Source: an uncultured Bacteroidales bacterium (GTDB taxonomy: Bacteria; Bacteroidota; Bacteroidia; Bacteroidales; Paludibacteraceae). Taken from it: a DNA stretch of 64,000 nt. A model generated the notes under the pieces. That model ran no database searches, had not been told where the DNA came from, and worked only from the letters and a program-made list of their open reading frames with translations. Both the position numbers and the translations under genes were made by a program. Shown in pieces: positions 14,560 to 23,195 of this stretch (positions are counted from its first letter, which is position 1; each line of letters begins with the position of its first letter). Location of the stretch: the NCBI GenBank assembly GCA_902765485.1, contig CACWZZ010000005.1, positions 1 through 64,000 of the forward strand, written 5' to 3'.

Positions 14560-16509
14560 TTAGAGCAGCTCTACGCTTCGGTTGACGAATTTGGCGAGCG
14601 CTTCGCCTTTCAGTTGACCGGAAGCCAGAAGCGCGATGTCGATCAGTTGTTTCAGTCGCTCATCTTCATTCGCGAGCGAGTAAACGGTCTTGGTCACCGT
14701 CTCTTTCTTGGTCTCCTCGCCCTCTTTCTTCTCCACCTCTTCGCTGACCTGCTCGCTTGTCATCTTCGCCGCCAACTCTTGGATCAACGGGTGCGCGGTA
14801 TTGACCACGAGGTTGTATTGATCCGGCATCTGACCGTAGAAGGACATGCCTTGCTGGTGAGCCGACATCTCTTTCATTCGGCGCATAAACTCATTCTGGG
14901 TCAGGAAGACCGGTAGTGCGTCCGCAGCAGCAGGTTCGCAGGTGACGTAGTAATTCAGTTTCTCGGCTTTCGGGATGAACGCCTCAAACGCCTTGCGCAG
15001 ACCTTCGCGCTGCTCGTCGGAGTAGTCGTCTTTCGCTGAATCTTCCTTGCGGATCAGGTTCTCAATCGTGTCGCTGTCGATGCGCACGAAACGCAACTTG
15101 CCTCCTTCGCTCTTCTGCTCCGCCTGGCTCATCACATGCACGTCCAGTTCGCCGTCCATCAGCAGCACGTCGTACCCTTTCGCCTTCGCGCGCTCGATAT
15201 AGGTGTAGTGCGCGTCAGGGTCGTTGGTATAGAGCAGAACGAGGTTGCCGTCTTTGTCGGTCTGCGCAGCTTTCACCTGCTCTTTGTATTCGTCCAGCGT
15301 CGCGTACTTGCCGTCGAGGTTCTTATAGAGCGCAAAACCGGTTGCTTTCTCATAGAACTTCTCGTCGGTCAGCATGCCGAACTGGATGAACATCTTGATA
15401 TCGTCCCATTTCTTGGCGAACTCATCCTTGTCGGCTTTGTACAGTTCTGCTAACTTGTCCGCCACTTTCTTGGTGATATATCCGCTGATTTTCTTGACGT
15501 TATTGTCAGATTGCAGGTAACTACGGCTGACGTTCAGCGGAATATCCGGGCTGTCGATCACGCCGTGCAGCAGCGTCAGATACTCCGGTACGATGTTCTC
15601 CACCTCGTCCGTCACATAGACCTGGTTGCAATAGAGCTGGATCTTGTTGCGGTGCACGTCCATATTGCTCTTGATACGCGGGAAATAAAGGATTCCGGTC
15701 AGGTTGAACGGGTAGTCCACATTCAGATGGATATGGAACAGCGGCTCCTCCATCTGGGTCGGGTACAGCTCGTGGTAGAACTTGTCGTAGTCCTCGTCCG
15801 TCAACTCCGACGGTTTGCGCGTCCACGCCGGGTTCACATCATTGATGATGTTCTCCTCGTCCAGTTCCACCTCTTTGCCGTCTTTCCACTCTTTCTTCTT
15901 GCCGAACGCGATCTCCACCGGCAGGAACTTGCAGTACTTGCGCAGCAGACCCTCGATCGTCGCGTCCTCCAGATACTGGCTGAACTCGTCGTCGATATGC
16001 AGCACGATGTCCGTTCCGCGCTCCGCCTTGATGGTCTCCTCCATCGTGTACTCCGGATCGCCTTCGCAGCTCCAGTGAACCGCTTTCGCATCCTCCTGAT
16101 AACTCAGCGAGAAAATCTCCACTTTCTTGCTGACCATGAAAGCGGAATAGAAACCGAGACCGAAATGACCGATGATGGCTTCCGTGCGGTCTTTGTATTT
16201 GTTGACGAACTCCTCTGCGCCGGAGAAAGCGATCTGGTTGATGTATTTGTCCACCTCTTCGGCGGTCATTCCGATACCGTGGTCCGAAACGGTGAGCGTC
16301 TTCTTCTCCTTATCAATAGACACGCGCACGCGAAGGTCGCCTAAATCGCCCTTCACCTCACCAACCGAAGACAGGGTCTTCAGCTTCTGGGTCGCATCCA
16401 CCGCATTGGAGATCAGCTCACGCAGGAAGATCTCATGGTCGGAATACAAGAATTTCTTAATGACGGGGAATATATTATCACTCGTTACCCCAATATTACC
16501 TTTGCTCAT
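14560..16509 (-). CDS. htpG: molecular chaperone HtpG (Hsp90)
   Basis: The 649-residue Hsp90-family chaperone folds and protects client proteins in the cytoplasm. The N-terminal GHKL ATPase domain shows LRELISNAVDA, DHGIGMT, IAFSGAEEF and HFGLGFYSAFMV; middle and C-terminal domains follow with the usual length. The protein begins MSKGNIGVTSDN. It has its own candidate promoter with a palindrome over the -33 box, and it converges with the pepP-clpP operon through a shared terminator, so two protein quality-control transcripts meet here. Confidence 0.96.
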   Translation of the reverse strand: MSKGNIGVTSDNIFPVIKKFLYSDHEIFLRELISNAVDATQKLKTLSSVGEVKGDLGDLRVRVSIDKEKKTLTVSDHGIGMTAEEVDKYINQIAFSGAEEFVNKYKDRTEAIIGHFGLGFYSAFMVSKKVEIFSLSYQEDAKAVHWSCEGDPEYTMEETIKAERGTDIVLHIDDEFSQYLEDATIEGLLRKYCKFLPVEIAFGKKKEWKDGKEVELDEENIINDVNPAWTRKPSELTDEDYDKFYHELYPTQMEEPLFHIHLNVDYPFNLTGILYFPRIKSNMDVHRNKIQLYCNQVYVTDEVENIVPEYLTLLHGVIDSPDIPLNVSRSYLQSDNNVKKISGYITKKVADKLAELYKADKDEFAKKWDDIKMFIQFGMLTDEKFYEKATGFALYKNLDGKYATLDEYKEQVKAAQTDKDGNLVLLYTNDPDAHYTYIERAKAKGYDVLLMDGELDVHVMSQAEQKSEGGKLRFVRIDSDTIENLIRKEDSAKDDYSDEQREGLRKAFEAFIPKAEKLNYYVTCEPAAADALPVFLTQNEFMRRMKEMSAHQQGMSFYGQMPDQYNLVVNTAHPLIQELAAKMTSEQVSEEVEKKEGEETKKETVTKTVYSLANEDERLKQLIDIALLASGQLKGEALAKFVNRSVELL

Positions 16510-16549
16510 AGTATATGTTGATTTGAATTAATTGCTGATCTTCTTAAGA

Positions 16550-16589
16550 CAAATCTTATGCCATGAGCCTTTTTCTGCCAAAATGGCAG
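16550..16589 (-). promoter_or_regulatory. htpG promoter with overlapping palindrome
   Basis: The perfect palindrome CTGCCAAAATGGCAG (16575-16589) sits just past the susD stop. Read on the minus strand its centre supplies a TTTG that could be the -33 box, followed about 20 bp later by TAAGATTTG as a loose -7. A repressor binding here would block the promoter; which protein binds is unknown. Confidence 0.55.
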
Positions 16590-18233
16590 TTATTCGTAGC
16601 CTTTGTTCTGCTTCAGGTTTCCGTTGGTCTGCAGCGCCGTTTGGGGAATGGGGAAAACGGAGAGACCGGGATCTATGTCGAATTTGCCGAAACGTATCTG
16701 ATCCTGCCGATGCCAGCCTTCCCACATCAGTTCAATCCAGCGTTCGTAATAGATATTTTCGAGTGTCGCATCGCGGGGTTCAATCGTCTGGTTAAGCGCC
16801 AGCGCTTCGCGCAGACGGACCAACTCAAACTCAGTCTGACCGTCTTCGCCGTTGCGCACTTTCGCCTCCGCCAGCATCAGATAGACGTCCGCCAGACGGA
16901 AAAGGACTATATCGCTGTTGCGCAACTGGCCATCGAAAATCGTTCCCGGATCGTGGGCATACTTGCTCATTCGCGCACCTGCCGTCGCCACATACGGGCT
17001 GCCGGTGAGGTTCATTTGCACCTCACGGGGATAATAAACCAGCGTATCGCCGGACGAAAGAACTAACGGTACTCCCCGCACATGGACGGTTCCGGCGAAG
17101 AAAGTAGTGGAGAAACGGCAATCCGGATGGCGGGTTCCGTAACCGAACACATCCAGCGTCTCTTGGGTCGCACAGGAACCGTTCTCGCCGCCGTAACCCA
17201 TCGCCGCAGCGTGCTGGTAATGGAGACTGCGGAACAGGTTCTTGAACCTATTCCGATACACATTCGGATCCATCGGAATGGTGAAAATATTCTCCGTCGC
17301 GTCCTCGTTATACGTTGAGAAACAGTTCGTCTGGCTCTCGCAGAGCACATATCCGGCATGGGAACTGAGAATCTGCTGACCATAGAAACAGACTGCCTCC
17401 CAAGCGTTTTTCTCTCCCGCCTCGCCGCAGGGCAGTTGGATGGTCTTGCCGTCAGGTCGCACCTCGTCCGTCCAGTCGTCATCGCGCCAGACCTCCGCAT
17501 TGAGCGCCATTTTCATCAGCATAAAATGCACCACAGGCTTCGTTACACGCCCATAGTATTCGCCGCGGTTATTGCTTCGCTCGTCCGGCAGATAAAGTAA
17601 CGCAAACTGCATCTCGTCCCACACGAAATCAAACACTTTGCTCCGCTCAGACTGATAAATATCGTGTACCGGCATGGTTATTTTGGTCACAATAGGCACG
17701 CGCCCGAACAGGTCCAGCAGGTACATATACGCCATCGCACGCACCGCACGCACCTCGGCGTTATAACTCATCGACTGATCCTGGGTCAAGAGATGTCCGT
17801 ATTCGTCCAGAAGCGACAGCGAATAGTTGCACAGTCCCACGAGTTGGAACAGATACCTCCATGAGTTCTCGCAGCACTCGTTGTCAACCGTCCATGTGTG
17901 TTCATGCAGATCCACCCACAAGCCGCCGTCCCACCAGTCGCCGCCGCGCACAGGAATGATCGCTTCGTTGGACGCAAACGTCTGCAGATCATACACGCCG
18001 CGGTACGTTCCCTGCAGCCCGTAACCGTCCGTGCTGCCGCCTATATGGCTGTACAGCGACAGAACCGCCTGCTGGTACAAAGCCGACGCAGATGTGATCA
18101 CTTTCTCCTGCGGCTGACCCGAATGGGGATCCTCGTCCAGAAATCCGCACGCACTCATCAGAACCACCACCGGCAGCATAAATAAGAATCTTCGGAATCT
18201 CGGTAACTCGATATGTCGATATGTCGATCTCAT
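16590..18233 (-). CDS. SusD/RagB-family outer-membrane lipoprotein
   Basis: Surface glycan- or peptide-binding lipoprotein that works as the lid of a SusC transporter. The lipobox LMSACG lies near residue 29, after a hydrophobic stretch and a long basic n-region. The body has SusD features: LYQQAVLSLYSHIGG, AEVRAVRAMAYMYLLDLFG (a typical TPR helix), and the C-terminal RLADVYLMLAEAKVRNG and ELMWEGWHRQDQIRFG. The start is 2 bp from the susC stop, so the two are translated together. An 8-bp repeat CGATATGT covers the start codon region and codes for part of the n-region. The substrate is unknown. Confidence 0.92.
   Translation of the reverse strand: MRSTYRHIELPRFRRFLFMLPVVVLMSACGFLDEDPHSGQPQEKVITSASALYQQAVLSLYSHIGGSTDGYGLQGTYRGVYDLQTFASNEAIIPVRGGDWWDGGLWVDLHEHTWTVDNECCENSWRYLFQLVGLCNYSLSLLDEYGHLLTQDQSMSYNAEVRAVRAMAYMYLLDLFGRVPIVTKITMPVHDIYQSERSKVFDFVWDEMQFALLYLPDERSNNRGEYYGRVTKPVVHFMLMKMALNAEVWRDDDWTDEVRPDGKTIQLPCGEAGEKNAWEAVCFYGQQILSSHAGYVLCESQTNCFSTYNEDATENIFTIPMDPNVYRNRFKNLFRSLHYQHAAAMGYGGENGSCATQETLDVFGYGTRHPDCRFSTTFFAGTVHVRGVPLVLSSGDTLVYYPREVQMNLTGSPYVATAGARMSKYAHDPGTIFDGQLRNSDIVLFRLADVYLMLAEAKVRNGEDGQTEFELVRLREALALNQTIEPRDATLENIYYERWIELMWEGWHRQDQIRFGKFDIDPGLSVFPIPQTALQTNGNLKQNKGYE
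18209..18232. repeat. 8-bp CGATATGT repeat at the susD start
   Basis: CGAT begins at 18209, 18217 and 18225, period 8. It encodes residues just after the initiator Met of the SusD-like protein. Confidence 0.75.
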
Positions 18234-18235
18234 GA

Positions 18236-20920
18236 CTAAAACTGTATTTGCAGCGACAGACTATACGTCCGACTCACGGGGTACGAACGCTTGTCGTCCA
18301 CTCCTAAGGTATTGTTAATCACCGTACTATTGATAATGGGCGTGAGTCCCGAGTAACTGGTTATCGTCGCCAGATTATTGACCGAAACGGAGAGCCGCAA
18401 CGCCGAAAGCTGATACTTACGCTGCTTGGCTGCCTCTGACGGCTGGTAAGTCCAACCCAGCGTCAAGTAGTCGATATTGAGGTAGTCGCCGCGCTCCAGC
18501 CAGTAGTCCGTCACCGTCAGGTCGTCTATATTGCGCTCGCTCGCACCCTTCATCACATTGTAATACGGCATTGAACCCATATTCATATAACTCAGCGCCG
18601 TTCCGTTGTAGATCTTATGCCCGAAAGCGCCGTTGAGCTGAATCGAAAGGTCAAACTGTTTGTACCGAACGGATATATTGCTGCCCAACAGCACTTTCGG
18701 CGTCGCCTGACCGCACACGCGCCGGTCGCCGCTGCCGTCCGACAAGTCCACAAAACCGTCGCCGTCCAAGTCCTCGATCTCATACACCCGCTCGCCCGTC
18801 GAGGTCGTCGTCAGACCCGTGCAATGCGGCAGATAGAACACACCCAGCGAATAACCCGGAATCTGATAAACGACATCCGTGTTGCCGCCATGCAGACCCG
18901 CACCGTTCACCGACGCAATCGGCGTATAAGTCGGAGCCGTCAGATACTCGTTCTCGTAATAACCGTTCAGCGAAAGCAACTTGTTCTGCTGCCACGTCAG
19001 GTTGAAGCCTATATTCAGATCCCAGTCCCGCGTCTTGACCGCCGCCAGACCGAAACCGATCTCCACACCCTGGTTCTGCATCTTGCCAAGGTTCGCCAGC
19101 ATCTTATCATAGATAAACGGCGGAACCGGCATCGTATAGTTATACAGCATATCGTAGATATACGAGTAGTAATAATCGGCGGTCAAGACCACGCGGTTCT
19201 GCCAAAATCCCCACTCCATGCCCACGTTCGCCGTCTGGGTCTTCTCCCACGTCAGGTTCGGGTTCTCGTTCCGCGCGATACCCAATATCACATCCGGCAG
19301 CCCTTCCGACTCTGTGATTCCGGTCGGCGTCATCAGCCTCAGCGACTGGTACGCCGCGATACCTCCCAAGTTACCGGACAAACCCCAGCCGGCGCGTATA
19401 TTCAGCCGCGTCAGCCATTCTTCGTCCCGCAGCCACGACTCTTTCTTCATATTCCAAGCGATGTTGGCGGAAGGGAAGAAACCCCATTTATGCCCTTTGG
19501 CTGCCACCGAACTGGCGTCGCCGCGGGCTGATAAAGTGATCGTATAGCGGTCCAAAGCCGTGTAACTGACGCGTCCCATGACGGAAGCCATCCGCTGCTG
19601 CTCATAATTGCTCCCGCTGCCATCCCAAAGACGCAACGCCCCCACGGATATATTGTCGTACCCGTACGCATTGGACGCCAAGCGGTTGATCGTCGTGTGG
19701 AAACCCGTCAGGCTCTTTCCCTGCAACTCACCCAGCACATCTGCCTCTATATGATATCCCGACTCCCAGTCATGACCGTAATGTAGCACGATATTCGTCA
19801 GCCACACATGGCTCTTTCCTGCCTCGCGATAGACCTTGCCCGTGCTCTCCATATACGTCGGATAGAAATGGCTCTCGTCGTCCGCGTCGTAACTGTAACT
19901 GCCGTAAATAGCTGCCGTCAGACCGTAACCGATATTGCCTTTGATCCGCAGATGCGTATTGAAATGCATCGCCTCGTTGTGCTTCTGAATGTCCAGCAGA
20001 CCCATCGGATGGCTTATCTGACTCGCGTCCGCATATCCGCTGTAACCGCCGGAAGCGTTGCGCACATTGGGAAAAGTGGGATTGAATGCTGCCGCTGAAT
20101 AGAACGTCTTCTGCACGTCGTTCAGGTATTGGTTGTGTCCCAGCGCGCCAAACAGACCCAGATCGAACGTCAGCCGTTTGGACAACATGTGTTGCGTCAC
20201 ATCCACTTTGGCGGTCAGATTGCGAGTCCCCATCTCGCGAACGATACTGTTGTTCTGGCTGAAACTGATCGCGCCGCGATAACTGCTGTTTTCCGTACCG
20301 CCGCCGATCGCAATATGATGATTGTGTACCAACCCGGTGCGAATGATAGCCCGTTGCCAGTCCGTCGAAGCGCCGCCGTCCGCAATCTTCATGCCGCGGG
20401 AATCAGCCAAAGCTCGATACTCATCCGCATTCAGCATTCGCAGAAACTTATCCGCGTGCGCGAAACCTATATTACCCGCGTACGAGACATGGATCTTGCC
20501 TTCCGCCCCGCGACGAGTCCGCACTTCGATCACACCCGCAGCTCCGCGTGCACCGTACTGCGCGGTCTGCGCAGCGTCTTTCAAAATGGTGAAACTTTCT
20601 ATATCTCCAGGAAAAATAGTAGCTAACGTCCGCAGATCAGACGACATGCCGTCAATAATCACCAGCGGTTCATTACCGCCTGTCAGAGAGTGGTTTCCGC
20701 GCACACGCACAGAAGAAAGCATCGCCTCCGGGTTCGTGTTCGAACCCACCGTCACACCTGCCGTCTGACCGTTCAGCACATCCAGCGAGTTAATCAAGTG
20801 CCCGCGCCGCGACGTCTCCACCTTCAGCGTATCGGTCTCGGAAGCCACCGGATCGATCCGCTCCGCCCTTGCCACAAACGGCATAAGCAGCAATAGTACT
20901 ATCGGAAATATGCGTTTCAA
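18236..20920 (-). CDS. SusC/RagA-family TonB-dependent transporter
   Basis: Outer-membrane beta-barrel that imports ligand handed over by the SusD lid, powered by TonB. I place the start at a TTG at 20920 (reading fMet-KRIFPIVLLLLMPFVARA), because the longer frame to 21115 crosses the promoter and no in-frame ATG precedes the signal peptide. The plug domain begins almost at once (LINSLDVLNGQTAGV, SVRVRGNHSLTGGNEPLVIIDGM, LKDAAQTAQYGARGAAGVIEVRT). The usual N-terminal carboxypeptidase-regulatory-like domain is absent. The barrel ends with the expected aromatic terminus (SLSLQIQF). At about 894 residues it is short for SusC. It is followed by susD after 2 bp. Confidence 0.9.
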   Translation of the reverse strand: MKRIFPIVLLLLMPFVARAERIDPVASETDTLKVETSRRGHLINSLDVLNGQTAGVTVGSNTNPEAMLSSVRVRGNHSLTGGNEPLVIIDGMSSDLRTLATIFPGDIESFTILKDAAQTAQYGARGAAGVIEVRTRRGAEGKIHVSYAGNIGFAHADKFLRMLNADEYRALADSRGMKIADGGASTDWQRAIIRTGLVHNHHIAIGGGTENSSYRGAISFSQNNSIVREMGTRNLTAKVDVTQHMLSKRLTFDLGLFGALGHNQYLNDVQKTFYSAAAFNPTFPNVRNASGGYSGYADASQISHPMGLLDIQKHNEAMHFNTHLRIKGNIGYGLTAAIYGSYSYDADDESHFYPTYMESTGKVYREAGKSHVWLTNIVLHYGHDWESGYHIEADVLGELQGKSLTGFHTTINRLASNAYGYDNISVGALRLWDGSGSNYEQQRMASVMGRVSYTALDRYTITLSARGDASSVAAKGHKWGFFPSANIAWNMKKESWLRDEEWLTRLNIRAGWGLSGNLGGIAAYQSLRLMTPTGITESEGLPDVILGIARNENPNLTWEKTQTANVGMEWGFWQNRVVLTADYYYSYIYDMLYNYTMPVPPFIYDKMLANLGKMQNQGVEIGFGLAAVKTRDWDLNIGFNLTWQQNKLLSLNGYYENEYLTAPTYTPIASVNGAGLHGGNTDVVYQIPGYSLGVFYLPHCTGLTTTSTGERVYEIEDLDGDGFVDLSDGSGDRRVCGQATPKVLLGSNISVRYKQFDLSIQLNGAFGHKIYNGTALSYMNMGSMPYYNVMKGASERNIDDLTVTDYWLERGDYLNIDYLTLGWTYQPSEAAKQRKYQLSALRLSVSVNNLATITSYSGLTPIINSTVINNTLGVDDKRSYPVSRTYSLSLQIQF

Positions 20921-20954
20921 TGGTATTATGCAGTTTCTCGTGAAAAATCGGCGA

Positions 20955-20986
20955 CAAAGGTACAATTTTTTTTTGAATTGTGCAAG
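20955..20986 (-). promoter_or_regulatory. promoter of the minus-strand susCD operon
   Basis: The minus strand has TTGC followed by TACCTTTG (20955-20962), with the susC TTG start about 35 bp downstream. Confidence 0.75.
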
Positions 20987-21012
20987 AGGAGTGGGCTTTT
21001 TTCGTATTTTCA

Positions 21013-21045
21013 TTTGCGTATATGAAATATTTTTTGTACCTTTGT
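21013..21045 (+). promoter_or_regulatory. promoter of the DUF59-lpxH-mazG operon
   Basis: TTTGCG at 21013 and TACCTTTG at 21037-21044 are spaced 24 bp apart, with the ATG 40 bp downstream. Confidence 0.8.
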
Positions 21046-21084
21046 CGCCGTTTTTGACGGCGGGTAGTTCGCCGAAGGGTAAAT

Positions 21085-21399
21085 ATGAATGAATTTTTAG
21101 AGACAGAAGAAGCAATTTTGAAGATGCTCAAGACCGTTTTTGACCCGGAGATTCCGGTCAATATCTACGACTTGGGACTAATATACGGCATTGAGGTAAA
21201 GGACGACGGAGTATGCGACATCACCATGACGCTCACCGCGCCTTCATGCCCTGCGGGCGATTTTCTGGTAGAAGACATCCGCCAGAAAGTCGGTTCCGTG
21301 GACGGTATCAAAGACGTCAACGTCAATATCGTCTTCGAACCCGAATGGAACAAAGATATGATGTCCGAAGAAGCCAAACTCGAATTAGGATTTTTATGA
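21085..21399 (+). CDS. DUF59/MIP18-family protein (SufT/PaaD-like, iron-sulfur assembly)
   Basis: The 104 residues match the MIP18/DUF59 family, whose members help insert iron-sulfur clusters or mature metal enzymes. The signature DPEIPVNIYDLGLIY is at about residue 20, and the conserved cysteine motif TLTAPSCPAGDFL at about 50. The C-terminal half has the usual VNIVFEPEWNKDMMSEEA. It is soluble, with no extra domain. The stop overlaps the start of lpxH (ATGA), giving tight coupling, although the functions look unrelated. Confidence 0.9.
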   Translation: MNEFLETEEAILKMLKTVFDPEIPVNIYDLGLIYGIEVKDDGVCDITMTLTAPSCPAGDFLVEDIRQKVGSVDGIKDVNVNIVFEPEWNKDMMSEEAKLELGFL

Positions 21400-22181
21400 T
21401 ATATTTCTTAAGCGATGCACACTTGGGCAGCCTGGCGATCGAAAAAGGCTGGGCGCACCAAAAGAAACTGATTGATATGCTGGAGGAGATGAGCAAGGAT
21501 GCCGTCTCCATCTACATGGTGGGCGATATGTTCGATTTCTGGATGGAGTATTTCATCCACGACAAAAGCAAACGCCAGTTCCACCCCTTCTGCAAAGAGC
21601 TGCGCAAGCTGGCGAAAAAAGGCATCCATGTACATATGTTCGTCGGCAACCATGACCTCTGGACCTTCGGAGGGCTGGCGCAACTGACCGGAGCAGAGAT
21701 CCACTACGAGCCCTGCACGATCCTGCGTTACGGCAAAGCTATCTACCTCGCGCACGGAGACGGACTGCTGCCGGATAATTGGGAGAGCTTGTACCCGAAG
21801 AATGTGAAGAAAAAGATCAAGCGTTTTATCAAACTGCGCGAGATTTTCCGCAACCCCACCCTGCAATTCCTCTTCCGCTGCCTACCGCCTAAATGGGGCA
21901 ACCACTTCGGCTATCAATGGGCAAAGAAAAGCCGACTCAAAGAGATAGCCAACCCTTGTCCGTACAAGGGTGAGAACAAAGAGGAGCTCGTTCTCTTCGC
22001 CAAAGACCAAGAGAAGCAGAAGAACCACCGGGACTACTATATCTTCGGACACCGGCATATCGAGTTGGATCTCCAGATCGCGTCCGGAAGCCGCGTCATC
22101 ATCCTCGGCGACTGCTTCAAACAATGGACGTACGCCAAACTCGACCACCACGGCAATTTAACCATGCATAATTATGAGTAA
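21396..22181 (+). CDS. lpxH: UDP-2,3-diacylglucosamine diphosphatase-like phosphoesterase
   Basis: Calcineurin-like metallophosphoesterase that cleaves UDP-2,3-diacylglucosamine to lipid X in lipid A synthesis at the inner membrane. Start ATG 21396 overlaps the upstream stop; 261 residues. Metal-binding motifs are in order: FLSDAHLG (4-11), GDMFDFWMEY, GNHDLW, a central AHGDGL and the C-terminal FGHRHIELD. A basic helical stretch (KNVKKKIKRFIKLREIFRN) may contact the membrane. It overlaps mazG by 8 bp. Confidence 0.88.
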   Translation: MIYFLSDAHLGSLAIEKGWAHQKKLIDMLEEMSKDAVSIYMVGDMFDFWMEYFIHDKSKRQFHPFCKELRKLAKKGIHVHMFVGNHDLWTFGGLAQLTGAEIHYEPCTILRYGKAIYLAHGDGLLPDNWESLYPKNVKKKIKRFIKLREIFRNPTLQFLFRCLPPKWGNHFGYQWAKKSRLKEIANPCPYKGENKEELVLFAKDQEKQKNHRDYYIFGHRHIELDLQIASGSRVIILGDCFKQWTYAKLDHHGNLTMHNYE

Positions 22182-22986
22182 CAGAGAAAAACAACTGAAA
22201 GCCTTCGGGCGGTTGCTGGATATAATGGACGACCTCAGGGAGAAATGCCCCTGGGACCGCAAACAGACCTTCGAAAGCCTGCGACAGAACACTATCGAAG
22301 AGACCTTCGAACTGGCTACTGCCATCAGCCGCCACGACATGACCGAGATCAGCAAAGAACTCGGAGACGTACTCCTCCATGTGGTCTTCTACGCCAAGAT
22401 GGGCTCCGAAACAGGGGAATTCGACATCGCCGATGTCTGCAACCGCCTCTGCGACAAACTCATCTTCCGCCACCCGCATGTCTATGGCGAAGCCGCAGCA
22501 CAGAATGCCGAAGAAGTCAGCCACCTCTGGGAGCAGGTCAAACTCAAAGAGAAGGGGGGTAACAAAACCGTCCTCGGCGGCATACCCGACAGCCTGCCTT
22601 CGCTCGTCAAAGCATACCGTATTCAGGACAAAGTAGCCAATGTGGGCTTCGACTGGGAGAATCGCGAAGACGTGTGGGACAAAGTGAAAGAAGAGATTGC
22701 TGAGTTCGAAACCGAACTCCGCAACATGCCCGCAGACCTGTCATCCGCCAAGGTGGAGGGATCAGAAATGGAAGCCGAATTTGGAGACGTCCTCTTTGCG
22801 CTCATCAACGCCGCGCGGCTCTACAAGATCCGTCCGGACAACGCCCTAGAGCGCACGAACCTCAAGTTCATCAAACGATTCAACTACATCGAAGCCCAAG
22901 CCAAAGCGCAAGGCAAGGAACTCAAAGACATGTCCCTCGCCGAAATGGATGCCCTTTGGAACGAAGCAAAGAAACTAGAAGACTAG
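22174..22986 (+). CDS. mazG: nucleoside triphosphate pyrophosphohydrolase MazG
   Basis: Housekeeping NTP pyrophosphohydrolase that hydrolyses (d)NTPs to monophosphates. The 270 residues carry two MazG modules. The first has CPWDRKQTFESLRQN, EETFELATAI and ELGDVLLHVVFYAKM with the EExxE/ExxD metal ligands. The second has EEIAEFETEL and EAEFGDVLFALINAARL. The start overlaps lpxH. The last codons run into a CTAG 8-bp repeat that continues past the stop. Confidence 0.95.
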   Translation: MSNREKQLKAFGRLLDIMDDLREKCPWDRKQTFESLRQNTIEETFELATAISRHDMTEISKELGDVLLHVVFYAKMGSETGEFDIADVCNRLCDKLIFRHPHVYGEAAAQNAEEVSHLWEQVKLKEKGGNKTVLGGIPDSLPSLVKAYRIQDKVANVGFDWENREDVWDKVKEEIAEFETELRNMPADLSSAKVEGSEMEAEFGDVLFALINAARLYKIRPDNALERTNLKFIKRFNYIEAQAKAQGKELKDMSLAEMDALWNEAKKLED

Positions 22987-23002
22987 TTGACTATAAGACT
23001 AG
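22975..23002 (+). repeat. 8-bp CTAG repeat at the mazG 3' end
   Basis: CTAG at 22975, 22983 and 22999 with CTAT at 22991: four positions exactly 8 bp apart. The tract starts in the last mazG codons and runs to the tRNA terminator. Confidence 0.8.
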
Positions 23003-23003
23003 T

Positions 23004-23032
23004 AAAAAAAAACGAGCCCGATAGGACTCGTT
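23004..23032 (-). terminator. terminator of the tRNA-Leu gene
   Basis: On the minus strand an AACGAG/CTCGTT hairpin with a GATA-type loop and one mismatch is followed by nine T residues, directly after the tRNA 3' end. Confidence 0.8.
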
Positions 23033-23033
23033 G

Positions 23034-23115
23034 TGCGGCATAAAAGACTCGAACTTTCACTCCTCGCGGAACCAGATCCTAAGTCTGGCGCGTCTACCAA
23101 TTCCGCCAATGCCGC
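23034..23115 (-). tRNA. tRNA-Leu (anticodon TAG)
   Basis: The acceptor arms GCGGCAT and ATGCCGC pair, with A as discriminator base at 23034. The anticodon arm CCAGA-CTTAGGA-TCTGG gives TAG. The T arm contains GTTCGAGTC, and a long variable arm (TTCCGCGAGGAG) marks a class II tRNA. CCA is not encoded. A promoter and a terminator flank it on the same strand. Confidence 0.95.
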
Positions 23116-23162
23116 TCGCGTTCGCTACAAGTCATTTAAACAGGCTCTTCACGAAATCGGGT

Positions 23163-23195
23163 GCAAAGGTAGTGAAAAAAAACGGAATATGCAAG
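23163..23195 (-). promoter_or_regulatory. promoter of tRNA-Leu
   Basis: On the minus strand TTGCATATTCC precedes TACCTTTGC (23163-23171). Its upstream box overlaps the start codon of the opposite-strand M16 peptidase gene (23189). Confidence 0.75.

Larger units (their letters stand above)
20950..21049. repeat. 16-bp perfect inverted repeat spanning divergent promoters
   Basis: GGCGACAAAGGTACAA (20950-20965) is the exact reverse complement of TTGTACCTTTGTCGCC (21034-21049). Both arms contain the -7 box and the predicted transcription start of opposite promoters. Confidence 0.9.

Noticed and set aside
20921..21115. 65-codon N-terminal extension of the minus-strand SusC
   Set aside because: It would overlap the divergent promoters and the start of the DUF59 gene, and it lacks any signal-peptide logic.
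23033..23188. Longer M16 peptidase start inside the tRNA region
   Set aside because: The added residues are translated tRNA-Leu sequence read from the wrong strand.
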